64,000 bases of DNA from Triplophysa rosa (taxonomy: Eukaryota > Chordata > Actinopteri > Cypriniformes > Nemacheilidae): assembly GCF_024868665.1 (NCBI RefSeq), contig NC_079914.1, forward strand, positions 5,039,689-5,103,688, read 5' to 3'. Numbering within the stretch: the first letter of the stretch is position 1; each line of letters opens with the position of its first letter. The notes beneath the pieces are model-generated. The model did no database searches and was not told the origin of the DNA. It was given only the letters and a program-made list of their open reading frames with translations. The position numbers and the translations under genes were made by a program. Positions 23,646 through 35,122 of this stretch are shown piece after piece.

Positions 23646-24120
23646 TTCCACAGTCTCGGGAAATACTGCAGTACCTTGAACATTGGCCCTGGTTCCGTTT
23701 ACAATAAAAAGGGAAACCCCCGATGAGCAGAGGCAGTCAAGCATACTGCCATGTCTTCAAACGTACACTTGTCTTTCAACTTCCCAGCAGATGACACTGC
23801 AAAAAACTTCAGCCCTCAGAACAGAACGCTCCAGTCAGCCCACTGCAGGCCACTGTGACACTCCAGAGCCCAGAGCTCTCAAAAGCTTCGATTTTCCAAG
23901 CATCCATTACCTCAAAAGCATTTCACTGCAGCAAAACAATCAATACGCACAGCAAACTGCTAACCCTGTGAATCAGAGCACTGATTATTCCGGGTCTCGA
24001 AGCCAAATCAAAACCTCTCGCCTCGCCTACTGACCCGCAGCCAATCCACTAATACACAACATACACGTGTATGTCAAGTCGCACACTTCTGAGTGCTTCA
24101 AACTGTGCATACTTGGAGAA

Positions 24121-24375
24121 ATAGAAGGGTTTGGTCACCCACAATTCTGTAATCATTTACTTGCCCACATTTTGTTCTGACTTTCTTGAAGAATTGTCAG
24201 TTTTATGAAAAATAATGGTGTTTTTTTTCTTGTTTTTTTCAGCAGGACAATACAAAATCACTGATCATTTTTATTGTGTAGAAAACGTATGTTCCACAGA
24301 AGAATGAACAGTTTTGGAACAACATGAGTACATTATGACAGAACTCAAGTTTGGGTGGACAGCTCTATTGTTTGC
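24121..24375. mobile_element. Foldback MITE family 1, diverged copy
   Basis: GGTTTGGTCACCCACAATTCTGTAATCATTTAC at the left and TTCCACAGAAGAATGAACAG, then GGAACAACATGAG and AGTTTGGGTGGACAGCT at the right are worn versions of the family ends and arms. Confidence 0.6.
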
Positions 24376-24902
24376 AATACTTTTAGCTTTTAGACATCGA
24401 CCAGGCAGTTAAATAGGCTTTTTATTGTAACACTACCCACTCTCTGTCACTGTACTTCCAAAAAAAGCCCCAGATAACTTGACGGGTAGCAAAAAATAGC
24501 ACACAGGACATTTAAAAAGACTTTTACCAGTCGCACACCTGAGGCCGAGGCTTTGTGTTTGACTCAACATATATTTCTTCTTTCACAAGGCTACAGTATC
24601 TTTCAGTAGATGATGAACAATGCAGCACTTTTTGCCTGCGGGCTCTGAATATCAGGCTGTAACCGTGACCACTGACAGCTCTCGGGAACAAGCATTTTTT
24701 ATTACTGACCTTTACACACTGAAATCGAGCCAATTCTTTTTCGATGTCCAGAGGGAGCTCAAGCGAAAATCTATGACAAATCTGTCACCAGAAAGTAAAT
24801 CTGTAGGCTGTGTGTTTACATTGAGCTTTTAAATTCATATAGTATGCTGACTCATGATGGTCCCAAAATATTAGAAATGCGCTGTTAGATTGTCTTAACG
24901 TG

Positions 24903-25358
24903 ATTCCAAACCTTTAGGACTTTCTTTCTTCTGCAGAAAACAAAAGATAGTTTGAAGAATGTTGGTAACCAAACAACATTGGACTCCTTTGACTTCCATT
25001 ATATAGATACCAAACCACCAGGACATTTCTCAACATATCCCCTGCTGAAAAAAACAATATTAAACTATTAAATATTTGTATTTGCTTTAATGTAAACTGT
25101 AATGGTGTTTACTGGTGTTTAGAAGGATTCTATTGGTGGGATGTTAAATCCTACTTGAATAATGCCCAAAACACACAACAAAAAGGAATTCTGTAATGGT
25201 TTTAATGGAAAAGGTATTGAGTTGTAAGGATATTCTAATTGAAATCATTATAATTTCTGTGATGGTTTCTATGTTTTTTTTCAGCAGGGTCTTCTTTTGT
25301 GTTCCACATACGAAAGAGTAATATACAGGTTTTGAATGACATAAGGGTGAATAAATGA
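24903..25358 (+). mobile_element. Foldback MITE family 1, split by a second element
   Basis: Left part 24903-25039 (CTTTCTTCTGCAGAAAACAAAAG, then GTTGGTAACCAAACAACATTGG) and right part 25290-25358 (TCTTCTTTTGTGTTCCACAT, ATACAGGTTTTGAATGAC). Outer ends lost. The gap is the insertion at 25040-25289. Confidence 0.8.
25040..25289. mobile_element. Short CCCTGCTGAAAA-ended element inserted in a MITE
   Basis: 250 bp with inverted ends CCCTGCTGAAAAAAAC and GTTTTTTTTCAGCAGGG, sitting exactly in the second arm of the foldback MITE. Flanking bases tc occur on both sides (25038-25039 and 25290-25291), the only visible duplication. Class not assigned. Confidence 0.72.
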
Positions 25359-25978
25359 TCAAGCACGCACCGGCACTTCCAGGCCAGGATGGCGATAAAC
25401 AGGTTTTATCATTGAATCGATAATCAAAGCCCGAGTTCAGAGATGGGTACACATCATCAAGGTGGATCTACAAGACCGACATTACGGTAAGCTACTGTAG
25501 CTAACATTATGTGGAATAACATAAAATAAATTCAGACATTCAAATAATCCATTGAACTTTGAAGATTTAGTCTTCTCATAGTCTAACTAATCATAAATAC
25601 ATGCTAATGAAACATTTACTACAGCTTCAAGTCGAGTGAAATGACGACCCTGGGGGCGTCCTGTTGAAAGTCTCTCAGTTGAGTTTAAGGATTCAAAATT
25701 ATTCTGGTTTCTGAATTTGAGACTGCCAGCAGCATGGGTTACGTCTTCTCAGGAGAAATGCAGAGATGGATTTTTCTTGTAATTTACAAGACATGTTGAC
25801 CCAAAACCGGATGGGGGACGGCATGTGACTTATGGCTCTTCAAGTGATGATAAAATAAGGATCAAAACTCTTAAAAAGAAAACTCTTTGTTTCAAAGAGT
25901 ACCTAACCCTTTAATCTTAATTATTAGAAAACAAAAATGTATATATTCATGTAAAGATATTTGACTTGAATGTCTTAC

Positions 25979-26062
25979 CTTCACACTTCTCCAAGATCTG
26001 AACGGTTTCTCCAAGCTCTAGAGACAGACCATGTGAGACAGATCCACGGAAACTACAGACCA
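25979..26062 (-). CDS. dock3: dock3 exon A: first half of the SH3 domain
   Basis: 84-bp internal exon. On the minus strand it follows an acceptor with a T-rich tract (ttttttttctcag) and ends at donor gtaagaca. It starts with two bases of a split Val codon and ends with one base of a split Gly codon, so both flanking introns are phase 1. The translation contains VVCSFRGSVSHG and GETVQILEKCEG, the start of the DOCK SH3 domain; remembered DOCK3 reads VVICSFRGSV and ETVQILEKCEG here. The open frame runs on beyond both splice sites into intron, so the frame ends are not gene ends. The final G joins GA of exon B to give the Gly before WYRG. The upstream exon with the initiator Met was not found. 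Confidence 0.9.
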
Positions 26063-26164
26063 CTGAGAAAAAAAAGAGGAAACAGAGAACAGGAGTTAGA
26101 TAAGAAGTACTGTCTGTATTTGAGGATTGCATATGTGCAAAAACATTTGCATTGAAATGTATTT

Positions 26165-26280
26165 CTGTATCGCGACTGATAAAACATAGCCAAGGTCATG
26201 GATTTGACACCCTAGGGATGCGAAAACCAATCACATGTACCTTAAATGCACTTTGCTTTGGATAAGTGTCTGCTAACACA
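26165..26280 (+). mobile_element. tRNA-derived SINE fragment, copy 2
   Basis: Degenerate B-box region (AAGGTCATGGATTTGACACC) followed by the tail CTTTGCTTTGGATAAGTGTCTGC, the tail type shared by fish SINEs and their partner LINEs. The A box is not convincing. Confidence 0.5.
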
Positions 26281-27097
26281 ACACTTTCTGTAAGAGAACC
26301 AAAAATGGCTTATATTTCATCTTTGCACATTAAACATTACAGTCACCTGTTTATGAATAACAGAAGAGAGAAACTGAGGTACAACATACAGCTTTCCTCA
26401 GGAGTAAGCAACGCATGCTACATGTGAATAATGAATCTGTATTCTCCACACTTTTATTGTTCAGATTCAGTGGGATTTAGAGAATGGTTTGGCTGTAGAT
26501 GCACTGGATATGTGAAGCCCAGCGTTTTCTCTTTTGTTTACGGATAAGCCATTAAGACAAAGCTACTATAATATTCAGGTCATCTGCAGGCCATGCATTC
26601 GCTGTTGGGTTCAGCAGAACAGAAAATGTCTGTTCGCTGTCTGCTTTTAAGCTCCACTGTTGTGTACGGCTATAAAACCCACTACATGGTAGATAGAGCT
26701 TCTTCCAAAATATTACAACTGTCTTTAAAAAAATTTAGAATGACAGAGATTCATAAAGCTTTGTATACTGTAATGCTTTGAATATATAACTCTGGAATCT
26801 GAGGGTGCAAAAATTAAAATATTGAGAAAATCGCTTTTAAAGTTGTCCATCAGAGGCGCTGTAGCAGGCCGTTGCTAACAAGATATTACTCTCTATTGGC
26901 TTACCACTGTAAAGACATTGTGAAGAGTAGATGAACCCGAAAGCAGAAAGTCTAAGCTTTACATAGATACCAAACTTGAGTGGGTAATTCCCAAAGAGCG
27001 GGCAGCAGCGAGTGAAGTTTGTAGGCGTGTTTCTCGCCATTTTTGTTAGCAATTTTGCTGCATCCACTCACAAAATTAACGTTTTAATATATTAACG

Positions 27098-27893
27098 CAG
27101 GGTTTTTCCTGCATAGAGAAATTGGAGGCGGCCGCCTCCGTCAAATGCCGTGCCGCCTCAGGCTCTCGCCAAAATTATGTTGTGAGTCTTCACAAGAAAT
27201 GCTGCGTGCATTTAACAGACTGTCATTTGTAACTGCAGTTGCGACATTAGGCCACAGTGGAGGTGTTGTTTCGTTATCAGCACACTGAGGTGCTAAAAAG
27301 AGTTGCAGAACAAGAGCCAGCCTGTGTTTCACGGCTGTTTGTTTAGCATCAAAGTACTTTTAATTTCTTGAAATGTCTTAAATTAACATGACGTACATCA
27401 TTGTAATGTCTTTAGCTGTGCAGTTGGATCGTTGAATCAGCGTATACTGTACACAGCGAGTTCGCCAGTATGAACGCACATTGCTTTTAGAATGACTCAC
27501 ACACGAATGACTCATTTGAACCGATTCATTTAAACTACTGAACTTTTCAGTCACTAGCGAAAAGAGATATAAGATATAAGAGATCATTGAATCATTTAAA
27601 GTGAACCACAGAGAATGCAACATGTGAATGAGCTTTGCTCATTTAGAAAGACTGGTTAATTCAGTTGGCTATTGTGGGCTGAAAAGTTAGTTGAAAATGA
27701 TAAAAATACTTTAAAAAATTAAAAAAAATCAAATAAAAATAAATCATTTTTATCTAATTTTGTTAGAACTTTTAATATATCAAACTCAAAGTCACTTTGG
27801 TTAAGCCACTTAAAGGTACGGTAGGCCTACGTGTATGTGTCCAAGATCAGGATGGCACCACCTCTGCCTCATTTTGAGCCAGGAAAAACCCTG
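27098..27893. mobile_element. hAT-like element with CAGGGTTTTTCCTG ends
   Basis: 796 bp with left end CAGGGTTTTTCCTGCATAG and right end, in reverse, CAGGGTTTTTCCTGGCTC. Includes GCCGCCTCCG and GCCGCCTCAGG near the left end. No clean 8-bp duplication, so flanks may have decayed. Confidence 0.6.
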
Positions 27894-28066
27894 TCAACGG
27901 TAGGAAATTTACAAAATATCTTCATGGAACATGATCTTTACTTAATATCCTAATGATTTTTGGCATAAAAGACAAATCGATCATTTAACCCATACAACGT
28001 ATTTTTGACTATTACTGCAAATGTTCTCGTGCTACTTAAGACTTTTGTGGTCCAGGGTCACGTATA
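27894..28066 (+). repeat. Dispersed repeat ending GTGGTCCAGGGTCAC
   Basis: AATATCTTCATGGAACATGATC, CTAATGATTTTTGGCATAAAAG and TTGTGGTCCAGGGTCAC are blocks I recognise from a very common cyprinid repeat. It abuts the hAT-like element at its left. Confidence 0.45.
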
Positions 28067-29125
28067 TACTTTCATATACGTATTATAATCTTTCAGTACC
28101 ACAGACACACATAAATGAATCAAACAAATCTAAAATATGTGTGTGGTGTTACAGTATGATGGTACTATGACTACTGCCATCATGCAGGAAATAGAGCAGT
28201 TGTGTAAATGATACGATTTATTATCACACAATGTATTTCAGTATCACAAAAAGAAAAAAAGTGGCATGTAGTGCAGCTTTTAAAGTATAGACGTCCCAAA
28301 CATATTGCCATGGTAACATAAACACAGCATCCCAGTAATCCGTAGTGATGAAACCGGTTACATGCATGACCAGCTTCCAAGAGCGAATATTCTCTCCACT
28401 GTAAGCACACAAGAATGAAACCAGACAACTGTCACCCAACTAGTCTTTGTTATAATAATAATAATAATAGCCAAGTAGCTATTTTTTGTTCTTTCTGTTT
28501 CTCTCAGAAATCCGTCACGATATGGAAGTGAAACAGGTTGTCAATGTCAATTCACCTCGATGTGAACACCTAAAAACTGATCATCGAATTGTAAGTGTGT
28601 GTGAAACCCAGATGTTCTTTAATGTGATATTTGGGGATAAAGCACATTCCCAAAATAAACATCTCCTTCGTCTACTGTAGACTCAGCTTAACGTGCAGCG
28701 TGTTGTTATTTTTTTGTCAGTCGAAATACCCCCCAACCTGGGAAATAAGCCATTCCCTGCCTCTTTCATTATATTTGGATGAGATTATAATAGTCAGACA
28801 GTCGTACAGCAGCAGAAATGCCCGGAACAAAGCTGAGTAATTTCTCCAAATCCATTTGTATTTGTGCAACATGATCCTGTCTGGCATGTTTTGCAGAGCT
28901 GAATCTGTACACAGGCGTTTGATGGGCCCTCTCAGGATATAAAATTGATATCCATGCCTGTTCATACCAACATCTCGACCAGATACGAACCGCTCGTACT
29001 GTTACTACGCAACAGGCCCTGCACGGAACAGAACAGAGAAACACATGCAACAAAATATAAAAATCTGTGTTAAGTATAAAAATCTGCCACTCTGTCAAGA
29101 ATTGAAAATGGTATATACAGTATGT

Positions 29126-29160
29126 ACAGTATATATATATATATATATATATATATACTG
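29126..29160. repeat. (AT)n microsatellite
   Basis: About 30 bases of alternating TA, flanked by ACAGTATGTACAGTA on the left and TACTGTATG on the right, so the locus can form a hairpin. The reverse frame at 28769-29188 reads it as an Ile/Tyr run and is not a gene. Confidence 0.9.
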
Positions 29161-29635
29161 TATGTTTAATAAAAATATGACAACACATATTGGATTTAAG
29201 TCATATATTATGTACCAGAAAGCCAGTATTAAAAAAAACCTTTTTATATGAAGTCACAAAATCCTCTTAAATGTTCAAGTGTTTAGTTTGCATTATATAA
29301 ACAGCATCATTCTCAAGATGCTGCCAAAACATCCTTTCTGTTCAACCAGTCTGGCAGTTAAATGCATCTTAAAGGATTCGTGATGTTTATTTAAACATTT
29401 TTCATGGCATTGTGTCATTTGTTATTTATTCCTAAAGATCGCACATGAATATTTAATGCTTGTCTGGAGGTTCCTACTGCAGATTCCAAGAAAGCATGTG
29501 ATCAAGCCAAAGATCTACTGTATATGCTGTGAATTATTCAGTAGACTAATAAAAAGGCTTTTTTTCATAAATAATCTCACTTAAAGACAGAATGTCACAA
29601 ATTTCACTGTGGTAGTGTAGTGAGGACGATGTTGT

Positions 29636-29760
29636 GGTAACACTTTACAATAGGATGCTATTAGTTAACATTAGTAAATGCATTAGCTAACACTGAACAA
29701 TTTAGTTTTTCAGCATTTATTAACCCTTGTTAATGTTAGTTCATGTCAATACAGTTCTCC
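29636..29760. repeat. Dispersed repeat with TTAACATTAGTTAAT block, copy 2
   Basis: GTAACACTTTACAATAGGATG, then TTAACATTAGTAAATGCATTAGC and CCCTTGTTAATGTTAGTTCATG, co-linear with 13740-13860. Its left end is more complete than the other copy. Confidence 0.55.
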
Positions 29761-29853
29761 TTATGACAGACATGGTATTGTAATGGCCCTTACACTTTAG
29801 GAACACAGGTCTATAGGAATATCACATTATGAAAAAAATGTTTTTCTCTTATA

Positions 29854-30564
29854 CACCCTGGTCACAATTGTTGGCACCCTCGTATTCAAACCTCCATTTG
29901 CATGAAAAACAGTAAATCTTGTGTTATTGCTGCCAAAAAACTATTTTTCATTTCATATGGCCATAGAACCCAGTCCTGGTTGAAGTTCCAGTATGGCAGA
30001 TTAATATGGTGGAGTTTGCTTTCTTGAACAGTGTCGCAAACAACTTGTGGTGATGGAGGTGCAGTTTTCCTTTATTTTTCTTAAATGCTTTCTGACCCCA
30101 AAATTCAACTGAATTTTCCATCTGTGCTCTTTGAAGAGTTTTGGCCACTCAAATTCTTCTCCTCTCTGTGCATTGAGACAATATAGACAATATAACAATC
30201 CAGCAGATTTTCAACATCCCCAGTCCATTAAAACTTCTTGATCATTGCCCTGATGTTGGGAATTAGATTTTTATTGTTTTAACTATTTCCTTAAAGCCAT
30301 TTTGTATTTTGTGTAGCTCAACAGAATTATATTGCACATCACAACAGAATATTTTGGTTCTATCCATTGTGATAAATGATTAAGGGGGTTTGTGTTACTA
30401 ATATTTATTCTCCTGTGCAACAAGAAGTCATGACTGGACAAGGACAACATCATGTTTCTAGTCACCTTGGTGTGCTCAGAAAATTTTAATATCAATGGGA
30501 ATATACTTGGGAGATATTTTACTCATAAGAATTTCTAAGGGTGCCAATAATTGTGACCAGGGTG
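29854..30564. mobile_element. Tc1-like non-autonomous element
   Basis: 711 bp between TA dinucleotides (29852-29853 and 30565-30566), with ends CACCCTGGTCACAATTGTTGG and, in reverse, CACCCTGGTCACAATTATTGG. Short ends and a TA target fit Tc1/mariner. Interior frames (29948-30495) carry no DDE motif that I can see. Confidence 0.82.
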
Positions 30565-30566
30565 TA

Positions 30567-30745
30567 CAAGATAAAAAAAATCATAATGTTATATTCCCCT
30601 CACTTCAAATTGTTTTACTTAAATGAAATGTTGGAATATTGTAGATGTTTTGAATACAGATCAAAAGGAGAAACAATGCAGATTTATTTTTACAGCCTTT
30701 TTTGCCCATATTTACCAAGGGTGCAAATAATAGTGGAGGGCACTG
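30567..30745. mobile_element. Tc1-like terminal fragment
   Basis: Ends, in reverse, CAGTGCCCTCCACTATTATTTGC followed by TTGGTAAATATGGGC and CTGCATTGTTTCTCC, the TIR of a known fish Tc1 type. TA follows at 30746-30747. The other end is absent, and it abuts the element at 29854-30564. Confidence 0.7.
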
Positions 30746-30805
30746 TATGGTTAAAAATGGCTGTGTACTGTACAGGGCGGGGTATGAGGATGATTCATGT
30801 ACCAA

Positions 30806-30967
30806 CACTTGCAGGCGATCTGTGATTTATAAAGCGAATATTGCTTACAGGTGTGCGTGCGCATGGTTTTAGAAGTCTGAATATTTTTGGGCGTACGCTA
30901 TTTATGGCTTTCGGGCGCACGTACACTTGTAGTAAAGATCCTACATATAGTTTTATAAATGAGACCC
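30806..30967. mobile_element. Short Harbinger-like MITE with ATTTATAAA ends
   Basis: Left CAGGCGATCTGTGATTTATAAAG and right, in reverse, CAGGGGTCTCATTTATAAAAC are imperfect inverted ends. Interior GCGTACG-rich words resemble the PIF/Harbinger-like element at 38171-39462. Confidence 0.5.
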
Positions 30968-32597
30968 CTGGTACGATCTTAGTCGTATATTTCAGTATGA
31001 TTTGCTTTCGCAGAGTGAGATTGGGTTGAACGTAGTGCATCTGGAAAATTAGTTTCACTGTCATATTTCTAAATCAACCATAAGAACTGTGAGCAAATGT
31101 ACTGTATCAGTTTTATACCATTACTGGCATTACTATATTTTTCTTATTACATAATGCAACTTTTAATGAACAATTACGAATTACAAATTCATCCAAATTC
31201 AATTACTAAATGTTGTCTGCATCCAGCAAAGCCTGTTAAGTATTAAATTTACGTTATTTATTATATAAAATTGCTACATGATAATTTAATTTCATTAAAA
31301 AATTTTCTTTATAACGAATAACTTATATAGCGATATATATCGTTACTGTGATAAAAACTTTGCCAGCTCCAAAATTACATTGTCGTCGCGCATGCTATTT
31401 GGTTAATAACAAAATTAGCAATGACGGCATTCAAGTCACAACATCTGACCATGCTCTGCTGCGCTAACCAATGCTAACTCTCAACATGACAGAAATAAAT
31501 TAACAGCTGGGTGTCAACCAAACCAAAGTGTCAAAGACTTCCATGACACAAGTAAAAAGAAAACGACACATCCTGAGAGGAGATGACATTTTAATTAAAG
31601 CAAATACAGCTTGTCAAATTAGCATTTGTTGTGGCACCTGCCAGCAAAAGGGTTGTGTGGCAAATGACTGTGCGCGTATATGATTAGCGCAATTTACCAG
31701 CGTGCTATGACAGACATGCTAGCTGAGGGCAAATGATCCCTTAGCATGGGAAACAGGTTTCTTCTCAATTCAAATCTGCAGGATGACAAAAGTCAGTCAT
31801 TATACGCTTCATATTTGCCTTTAGTAACTAATCAGATTTCAGTCGGGTTGCCTTATGACTACCACGACGTGCTAAACCTGTAGGTTAAATTAAGACTCTA
31901 ACGTGCGCTGACTATGAAGACATTCTCATCTGATGGATGAGGGCCACCAGAGCCCAAGGGGGAAGACCTCTTACTGCAGTCCTGAATACTGTCCTGTCTT
32001 GCCAAACAAACAACAAGCCAAATTGATCCCTGCTGGCGCGGTTTATATGTGTGTCTAATAATCTGCTAAACAAACAGGCGGGAAACGCTATTAAATCTGG
32101 GTTTATGAGGGGTAACAGTTTTTTCTGCTCAGTTTTACTGACAGATATTGCGAGAATGAGCTAGCCACGTTCTACATACCTTATTTACAGGGACATTTTG
32201 CTGCCTGTCATGGAGCCACACTCAATTTATTAAACACTAGATGGCACCCTCTTTAAAACATGACAGAAAATGTCGTCTTTTGGGCTCTGTCTGGAGATGC
32301 GTGATGACATATAGCTCTATTACACAACACTGTTGCTGCTATATACAATGCAGTGTGTAAGCATTAGTCATCTGTGAACAGGGACAAGCTGTACTGCAAT
32401 GAAGTGTGACTAGCGTAATATTGGTGGGTTGCTTTTTGACATTGACAATGACACACTCTACAAATTAAAATCCCAATACACATCATCCATTGAGACTGAA
32501 TGAATTCAGTGAGATGTTCTACGTTCAGGATGTTGAACAAACAGAGCCATGTACTGACAGAGCCACAGAGCCACAGTGTTGACACTTTTTCTGAGAT

Positions 32598-32774
32598 TTA
32601 AAGGGACAGTTCACCCAACAATAAAACTTCTGTCTTCATTTACTCACCCTCTTATCATTTCAAACCGGTATGACTTTCTTTTTTCTGCAGAACACAAAAG
32701 AAGATATTCTGAAGAATATTAACACAATGTAAATGATGACAGAATTTCCATTTTTGGGTCAACTATCCCTTTAA
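32598..32774 (+). mobile_element. Foldback MITE family 1, internally deleted
   Basis: 177 bp between TTAA at both ends: TTAAAGGGACAGTTCACCC to GGGTCAACTATCCCTTTAA. Only one foldback arm is left, so the second arm was deleted. Confidence 0.85.
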
Positions 32775-32807
32775 CCCACAAATGGCTTGGTTATTGAGGT
32801 CTATGCA

Positions 32808-33102
32808 TTAAAGGTACAGTCCAATAGTTTTTTTTCTCATAATTTACTCTCATGTCGTTCCAAACCTGTATGACTTTCTTTCTTCTTCAGAACACAAAAA
32901 ATATATATTTTGAAGAATGTTGTTAACCAAACAGCGTTGATCCCCGTTGACTTCCATTGAATGGACACAAAACTGCTGAGACATTTCTCTAAATATCTTC
33001 CTTTGTGTTGCACAGAAGAAACAATCATATACAGGATTTGAATGACATAAGTGTGAATAAATGATGGCAGAATTTTGATTTTTGGGTGAACTATGCCTTT
33101 AA
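32808..33102 (+). mobile_element. Foldback MITE family 1, full-length copy
   Basis: 295 bp from TTAAAGGTACAGTCC to GGTGAACTATGCCTTTAA. Arms CTTCAGAACACAAAAAATAT and AATATCTTCCTTTGTGTTGC flank CCCGTTGACTTCCATTGAATGG. Best reference copy in the window. It lies 33 bp from the copy at 32598-32774. Confidence 0.88.
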
Positions 33103-33914
33103 AATGGGATGAAAAAATGATGTGCTGTTTCTTTAAATCCACATTTAGACAAAGTTGGAATTATGACTTCAACTAGTAAAAAAGTCCCATGCTTTTTCTT
33201 AAATATTTTGCAAAATGAGATTAATTATATCAATAATTTTTTTATTTTTTTATTTATTACAGTACTGTATATTTTATTACATTAAAAAAATCAAAATCAT
33301 CAACATGAAGTTCTCATCTGGTTACTATAACAACATGATGTGAATGCAGCATAAGGCATCCCAATGGGTTTTGTAATACCTGCAGAGAGTTAGCATTCAT
33401 CTCAATGGCAGACGCATCCATATGATGTAGTTATGACATCTACCAGCAGGGGCAAACCAAGACCCCTTGATGTTTCTGAACATGACTCATTGGCCCTCTA
33501 TCTTTAACAAACCATAGCTCCATACGACTTCTTGAGCACCATGAATTTGATTCCCGCCGTAACGGAGGGCAAAGAAATCTAATACAAACTTTGGCAAGAC
33601 GTTCTTATGATGGCGTAAGGGCGGCAATAAACTGAATTGATGAGACAGAAAGGTAGCAGCTGTTGTACATTGTGCTGGCTGCGCTCTCATTTGAAGTGTA
33701 TTCTACCTGAACACTTTGGACACTTCTGAATCTGGGCACACTGCCGACAGCCAGATGAACAAAATGGCCCATTTGCCCGCATCCATCACAGCCTCTGAGG
33801 TGTGCCGGACAGACGTAAAATACCCTTTGATTTCATATGCTGTTCTGAGAGCAGAAGAGGTGATGTTTATGTGACTGAGTGCAGGATGTGACTGGGAGGA
33901 TGAGGTCTGAGATC

Positions 33915-34217
33915 ATTGGGGATAGTTCAGCCAAGAATAAAAATACCGTCATCATTTATTCACCCTCATGTCTTTCAAACCCTGTATATGACTCTTTCTT
34001 CTGTGGAACACAAAAGAAGATATTTTGAGAAATGTCTCAGTGGTTTTGTGTCCACATAATGAAAGTCAATGGGATTCAATGTCTTTTGGTTTTCAACATT
34101 CTTCAAAATATCTTCTTTTGTGTTCTGCAGAGGAAAGAACATCATACAGGTTTGGAATGACATCAGGGTGAGAAAATGATGAAAGAATTTTCATTTTTGT
34201 GCAAACTATACGTTTAA
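33915..34217 (-). mobile_element. Foldback MITE family 1, inverted copy
   Basis: Reads GGGGATAGTTCAGCCAAG at the left and AACTATACGTTTAA at the right. Arms are in the opposite order to 32808-33102 (GTGGAACACAAAAGAAGATA first), so the copy is inverted. Confidence 0.82.
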
Positions 34218-34245
34218 TAGTGTTTTGTCAAATGTATTACTTTGA

Positions 34246-34305
34246 CCCTAGCAACTGTCTAGCAACACCTTAAAACACCTTAGCAACTATGCAGCGATCC
34301 TAGCA
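34246..34305. repeat. CTAGCAAC-type minisatellite scrap
   Basis: CCTAGCAACTGTCTAGCAACACC and following TTAGCAACTATG repeat a CTAGCAAC word. The complementary GTTGCTAG type is at 61143-61245. Confidence 0.45.
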
Positions 34306-34554
34306 CCTCCGAAATGAAAAATGTTGAATGAGGGAAACAACATAAGAAAAATTTAACAATCAAACCACAACACAAATACAACACAACAAATACGACGTAA
34401 GGTACATTATTGTACCTTAAAGGGACAGGTCACCTAAAAATAAAAATTCTGTCATCATTTACTCACCCTTAATTTCGATACCGGTACCCAACATTACCTT
34501 TTTCGGTACTTGACTCTCTGATTTTAGTGACTTTCAGTGAAAATTGTCATGGTC

Positions 34555-35122
34555 CTGCCTTCTTGTTCAGGATTTTCTAGTCTTGTGGCAGGATCGTGAC
34601 AGATCCCTTATGTTTAATGTGAGATAGTCATGGGGTGTTGATCTTTTGACATTCCATGTGCTTTCTCGTGTCTCGTCATTGGCCCCGCCCCTCTCGTTTC
34701 CCGTATTGCTTCCCTGCCGTGTTTCATTACCCTCACCTGCCCTGTGTTATCATCCCTCGTTTGTCTTCCCTATAAAATGCCCTCATGTTTCATTGTCCTG
34801 TGCTCGGTGATTGTATGTGGTTGTACCCTGTACCGCTGTTCCTCGTATGTTCACCGTGAGTTCCTGTTGTTACGATGCCGTCAGTCTTAGTAAGTGTTTA
34901 GTTCAGTTTTGTTCTTGCCTAATGTTATGTAAGTCTAGTGTTAGTTAGTCTATGTCCTGTCCCTTGTATTATATCTTGTTTATTCTGTTATACCCCATCG
35001 TGGGTCTTTGTTTTGTGTTTCTTTGTTTAAATAAATATCCCTGTTAACCCCATCACTGCCGCTGCCTGCAATTGGGTTCTTCTCCTCGCTGCCACAGCCC
35101 CCGGTCGTGACAGATCGTGACA
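34555..35122 (+). mobile_element. Solo LTR-like element, copy 2
   Basis: 568 bp from TGTCATGGTCCTGCC to GGTCGTGACA, same family as the minus strand of 11658-12263: shared CCCTATAAAATGCCCTCATG-like, GTGGGTCTTTGTTTTGTG, AATAAATATCCCTGTTAACC and TTGGGTTCTTCTC blocks. TATAAAA lies near 34771 and AATAAA near 35030. Flanked by gaaaat at 34549-34554 and 35123-35128. The last 10 bases are duplicated in tandem. Confidence 0.72.

Larger units (their letters stand above)
19248..25978 (-). other. dock3: dock3 intron between exons A and B (6,731 bp, phase 1)
   Basis: Holds a TTAA MITE (19562-20152), the TCTG-rich array (22170-23645) and two foldback MITE copies (24121-24375, 24903-25358). Nothing is recognised in 20153-22165, 23650-24120, 24376-24900 or 25360-25978. 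Confidence 0.8.
1032..26062 (-). other. dock3: dock3 gene, N-terminal part (4 exons seen; both ends missing)
   Basis: Span of the four recognised dock3 exons. DOCK3 (MOCA) is a cytoplasmic, mainly neuronal atypical Rac exchange factor whose N-terminal SH3 domain binds ELMO and whose DHR2 domain, not in this window, performs exchange. The exons at 25979-26062, 19207-19247, 5037-5092 and 1032-1128 splice in frame into 278 coding bases, about 92 residues, corresponding roughly to residues 12-104 of the vertebrate protein. The joined reading has no stop. DOCK3 is preferred over DOCK4 because the pieces read CSFRGSV, LEKCEG, STKKP and YETVVPLED; remembered DOCK4 sequence differs at these places. 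A fish dock3 paralogue cannot be excluded. Exon 1 (start codon) was not located in 26063-64000. Confidence 0.85.

Noticed and set aside
22665..23726. 353-codon open frame, the longest in the window
   Set aside because: It is the stop-free reading of a TCTG tetranucleotide array; several frames are open on both strands and the composition is almost only S, V, C, L, I, P, H and F.
28769..29188. 139-codon minus-strand frame
   Set aside because: Runs through an (AT)n microsatellite; the rest has no recognisable domain.
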